Part shown: piece after piece, positions 13,687 to 14,833 of the stretch
Numbering within the stretch: the stretch's first letter is position 1
Layout: each line of letters starts with the position of its first letter
Assembly: GCA_052390415.1 (NCBI GenBank)
Contig: JBQTGY010000078.1
Span: forward strand, 1-14,833
Direction: 5' to 3'
Origin: JANNWF01 sp052390415
GTDB taxonomy: Bacteria > Pseudomonadota > Gammaproteobacteria > Xanthomonadales > Xanthomonadaceae
Length of the DNA: 14,833 nt
Notes under the pieces: model-generated
The model's database searches: none
What the model saw: only the letters and a program-made list of their open reading frames with translations
What the model was told of the DNA's origin: nothing
Program-made: the position numbers and the translations under genes

Positions 13687-14280
13687 TCAGAGTTCGAGCG
13701 GAGGCAAACGCGCGACCAGCGCGTCCCACGTGATGGTGACGCCTGGCAGCACGCCGACGTCGGTGGTGCCGGTGAGTTCCTGCACCTCTGGCTTGCCGTA
13801 GCCGTCGATGCCAAGGCGATACACGATCAGCACCCGATCCGTCGGGTGAATCAGCCAGTACTCGCGCACGGCGGCGCGCTCGTAAATCCGCAGCTTGCGC
13901 ACCTGATCGTGACCAGCGGTCGAGGGCGACAGCACTTCCACCACGAAATCGGGTGCACCACGCACGCCGCGGCGATCAAGGCGCTCGGTTTGGCAGACCA
14001 CCATCACGTCCGGCTGCACGACGGTGTCAACCAGCTCGTCGCGCTCCCCAGCTTTGGGCAAGCGCACGTCGAGCGGGGCGATGTAGGCGCGACACGGCTT
14101 GCTCTCAAGCGCCTGCCGCAACTGGTAGTAAATCTCGCCTGCAACGTCCTGATGCGCCAAGTCGGGGCCGGGCGACATCAGATAAGCGATGCCATCAATC
14201 AACTCGTAGCGCACATCCTCCGGCCAACTCAGATAGTCGGCATAGGTGTGCAAAATCTCGTCGCGTCTGGGCAAAGGCAT
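13687..14280 (-). CDS. Uma2-family (DUF820) endonuclease-like protein
   Basis: A 197-residue protein of the Uma2 family (PF05685), which has a PD-(D/E)xK nuclease-like fold; its cellular role is not established. The opening YELIDGIAYLMSPGP holds conserved E26. VVQPDVMVV carries D91, APDFVVEVLSPST carries E115 and RKLRIYERAAVREYWLI carries K129, so the D-E-K set of a nuclease site appears intact. The ATG at 14280 has GGAG nine bases upstream. It lies 43 bases after cbs and 12 before the gamma-lyase gene, whose ribosome binding site overlaps this stop codon, so it is co-transcribed with sulfur amino acid genes. The family is very abundant in Cyanobacteria and scattered elsewhere, which suggests horizontal gain. 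Confidence 0.88.
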   Translation of the reverse strand: MPLPRRDEILHTYADYLSWPEDVRYELIDGIAYLMSPGPDLAHQDVAGEIYYQLRQALESKPCRAYIAPLDVRLPKAGERDELVDTVVQPDVMVVCQTERLDRRGVRGAPDFVVEVLSPSTAGHDQVRKLRIYERAAVREYWLIHPTDRVLIVYRLGIDGYGKPEVQELTGTTDVGVLPGVTITWDALVARLPPLEL

Positions 14281-14323
14281 GGCACGGACTCCGCAGGCGG
14301 CTCGATCAAGGATACGCGCGGCG

Positions 14324-14833
<510 letters not shown>

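Overview
The window is GC-rich (about 60-67% on lines I counted by hand), gene-dense proteobacterial DNA. The metabolic genes have Xanthomonadales-type relatives: a two-subunit 3-oxoacid CoA-transferase and a cystathionine beta-synthase / cystathionine gamma-lyase pair. A GTAG-type REP pair also fits that order. My best guess is a gammaproteobacterium of the Xanthomonadales/Lysobacterales, with moderate confidence. I saw no rRNA, tRNA, CRISPR array, insertion sequence or phage gene. No gene-free stretch reaches 300 bases; the longest are 1944-2078 (a REP pair) and 9888-10033 (a divergent promoter region).

Layout: (1) 1-1943, plus strand, is a sensor histidine kinase missing its N-terminus. 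It has an extracytoplasmic beta-sandwich-like sensor domain and resembles the kinase of the proteobacterial dedicated sortase system. (2) 1975-2061 is a REP-type inverted repeat between convergent genes. (3) 4277-2079, minus strand, is a CoA-transferase operon. Its subunit genes scoA and scoB are separated by a two-gene cassette: a nucleotidyltransferase-fold protein and a 91-residue partner. (4) 9887-4375, minus strand, is a six-gene glycan operon in the order GT2 glycosyltransferase, SAM methyltransferase, GtrA protein, SDR epimerase/dehydratase, GMC-like FAD oxidoreductase, second GtrA protein. Four of the five junctions overlap and three of those are GTGA stop-start overlaps. (5) 10034-12508, plus strand, is a divergent polytopic membrane protein, probably a GT-C glycosyltransferase. 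(6) 14833-12505, minus strand, holds the C-terminus of cystathionine beta-synthase, a Uma2-family endonuclease-like gene and a cystathionine gamma-lyase/synthase gene.

How the genes may work together: the GT2 enzyme with C-terminal membrane helices (GtrB-like), the GtrA flippases and the GT-C protein fit a three-step lipid-linked sugar pathway, in which a polyprenyl-phosphate sugar is made, flipped and transferred outside the cytoplasm. The FAD oxidoreductase and SDR beside a GtrA protein recall the mycobacterial DprE1/DprE2/Rv3789 arrangement, where a lipid-linked sugar is epimerised by oxidation and then reduction. That analogy is inference; no substrate can be read from the sequence. The CBS and gamma-lyase pair would form a reverse transsulfuration route from homocysteine to cysteine. 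ScoAB would activate acetoacetate with succinyl-CoA. In two separate places (sco and transsulfuration) an accessory gene or gene pair sits between genes that work together.
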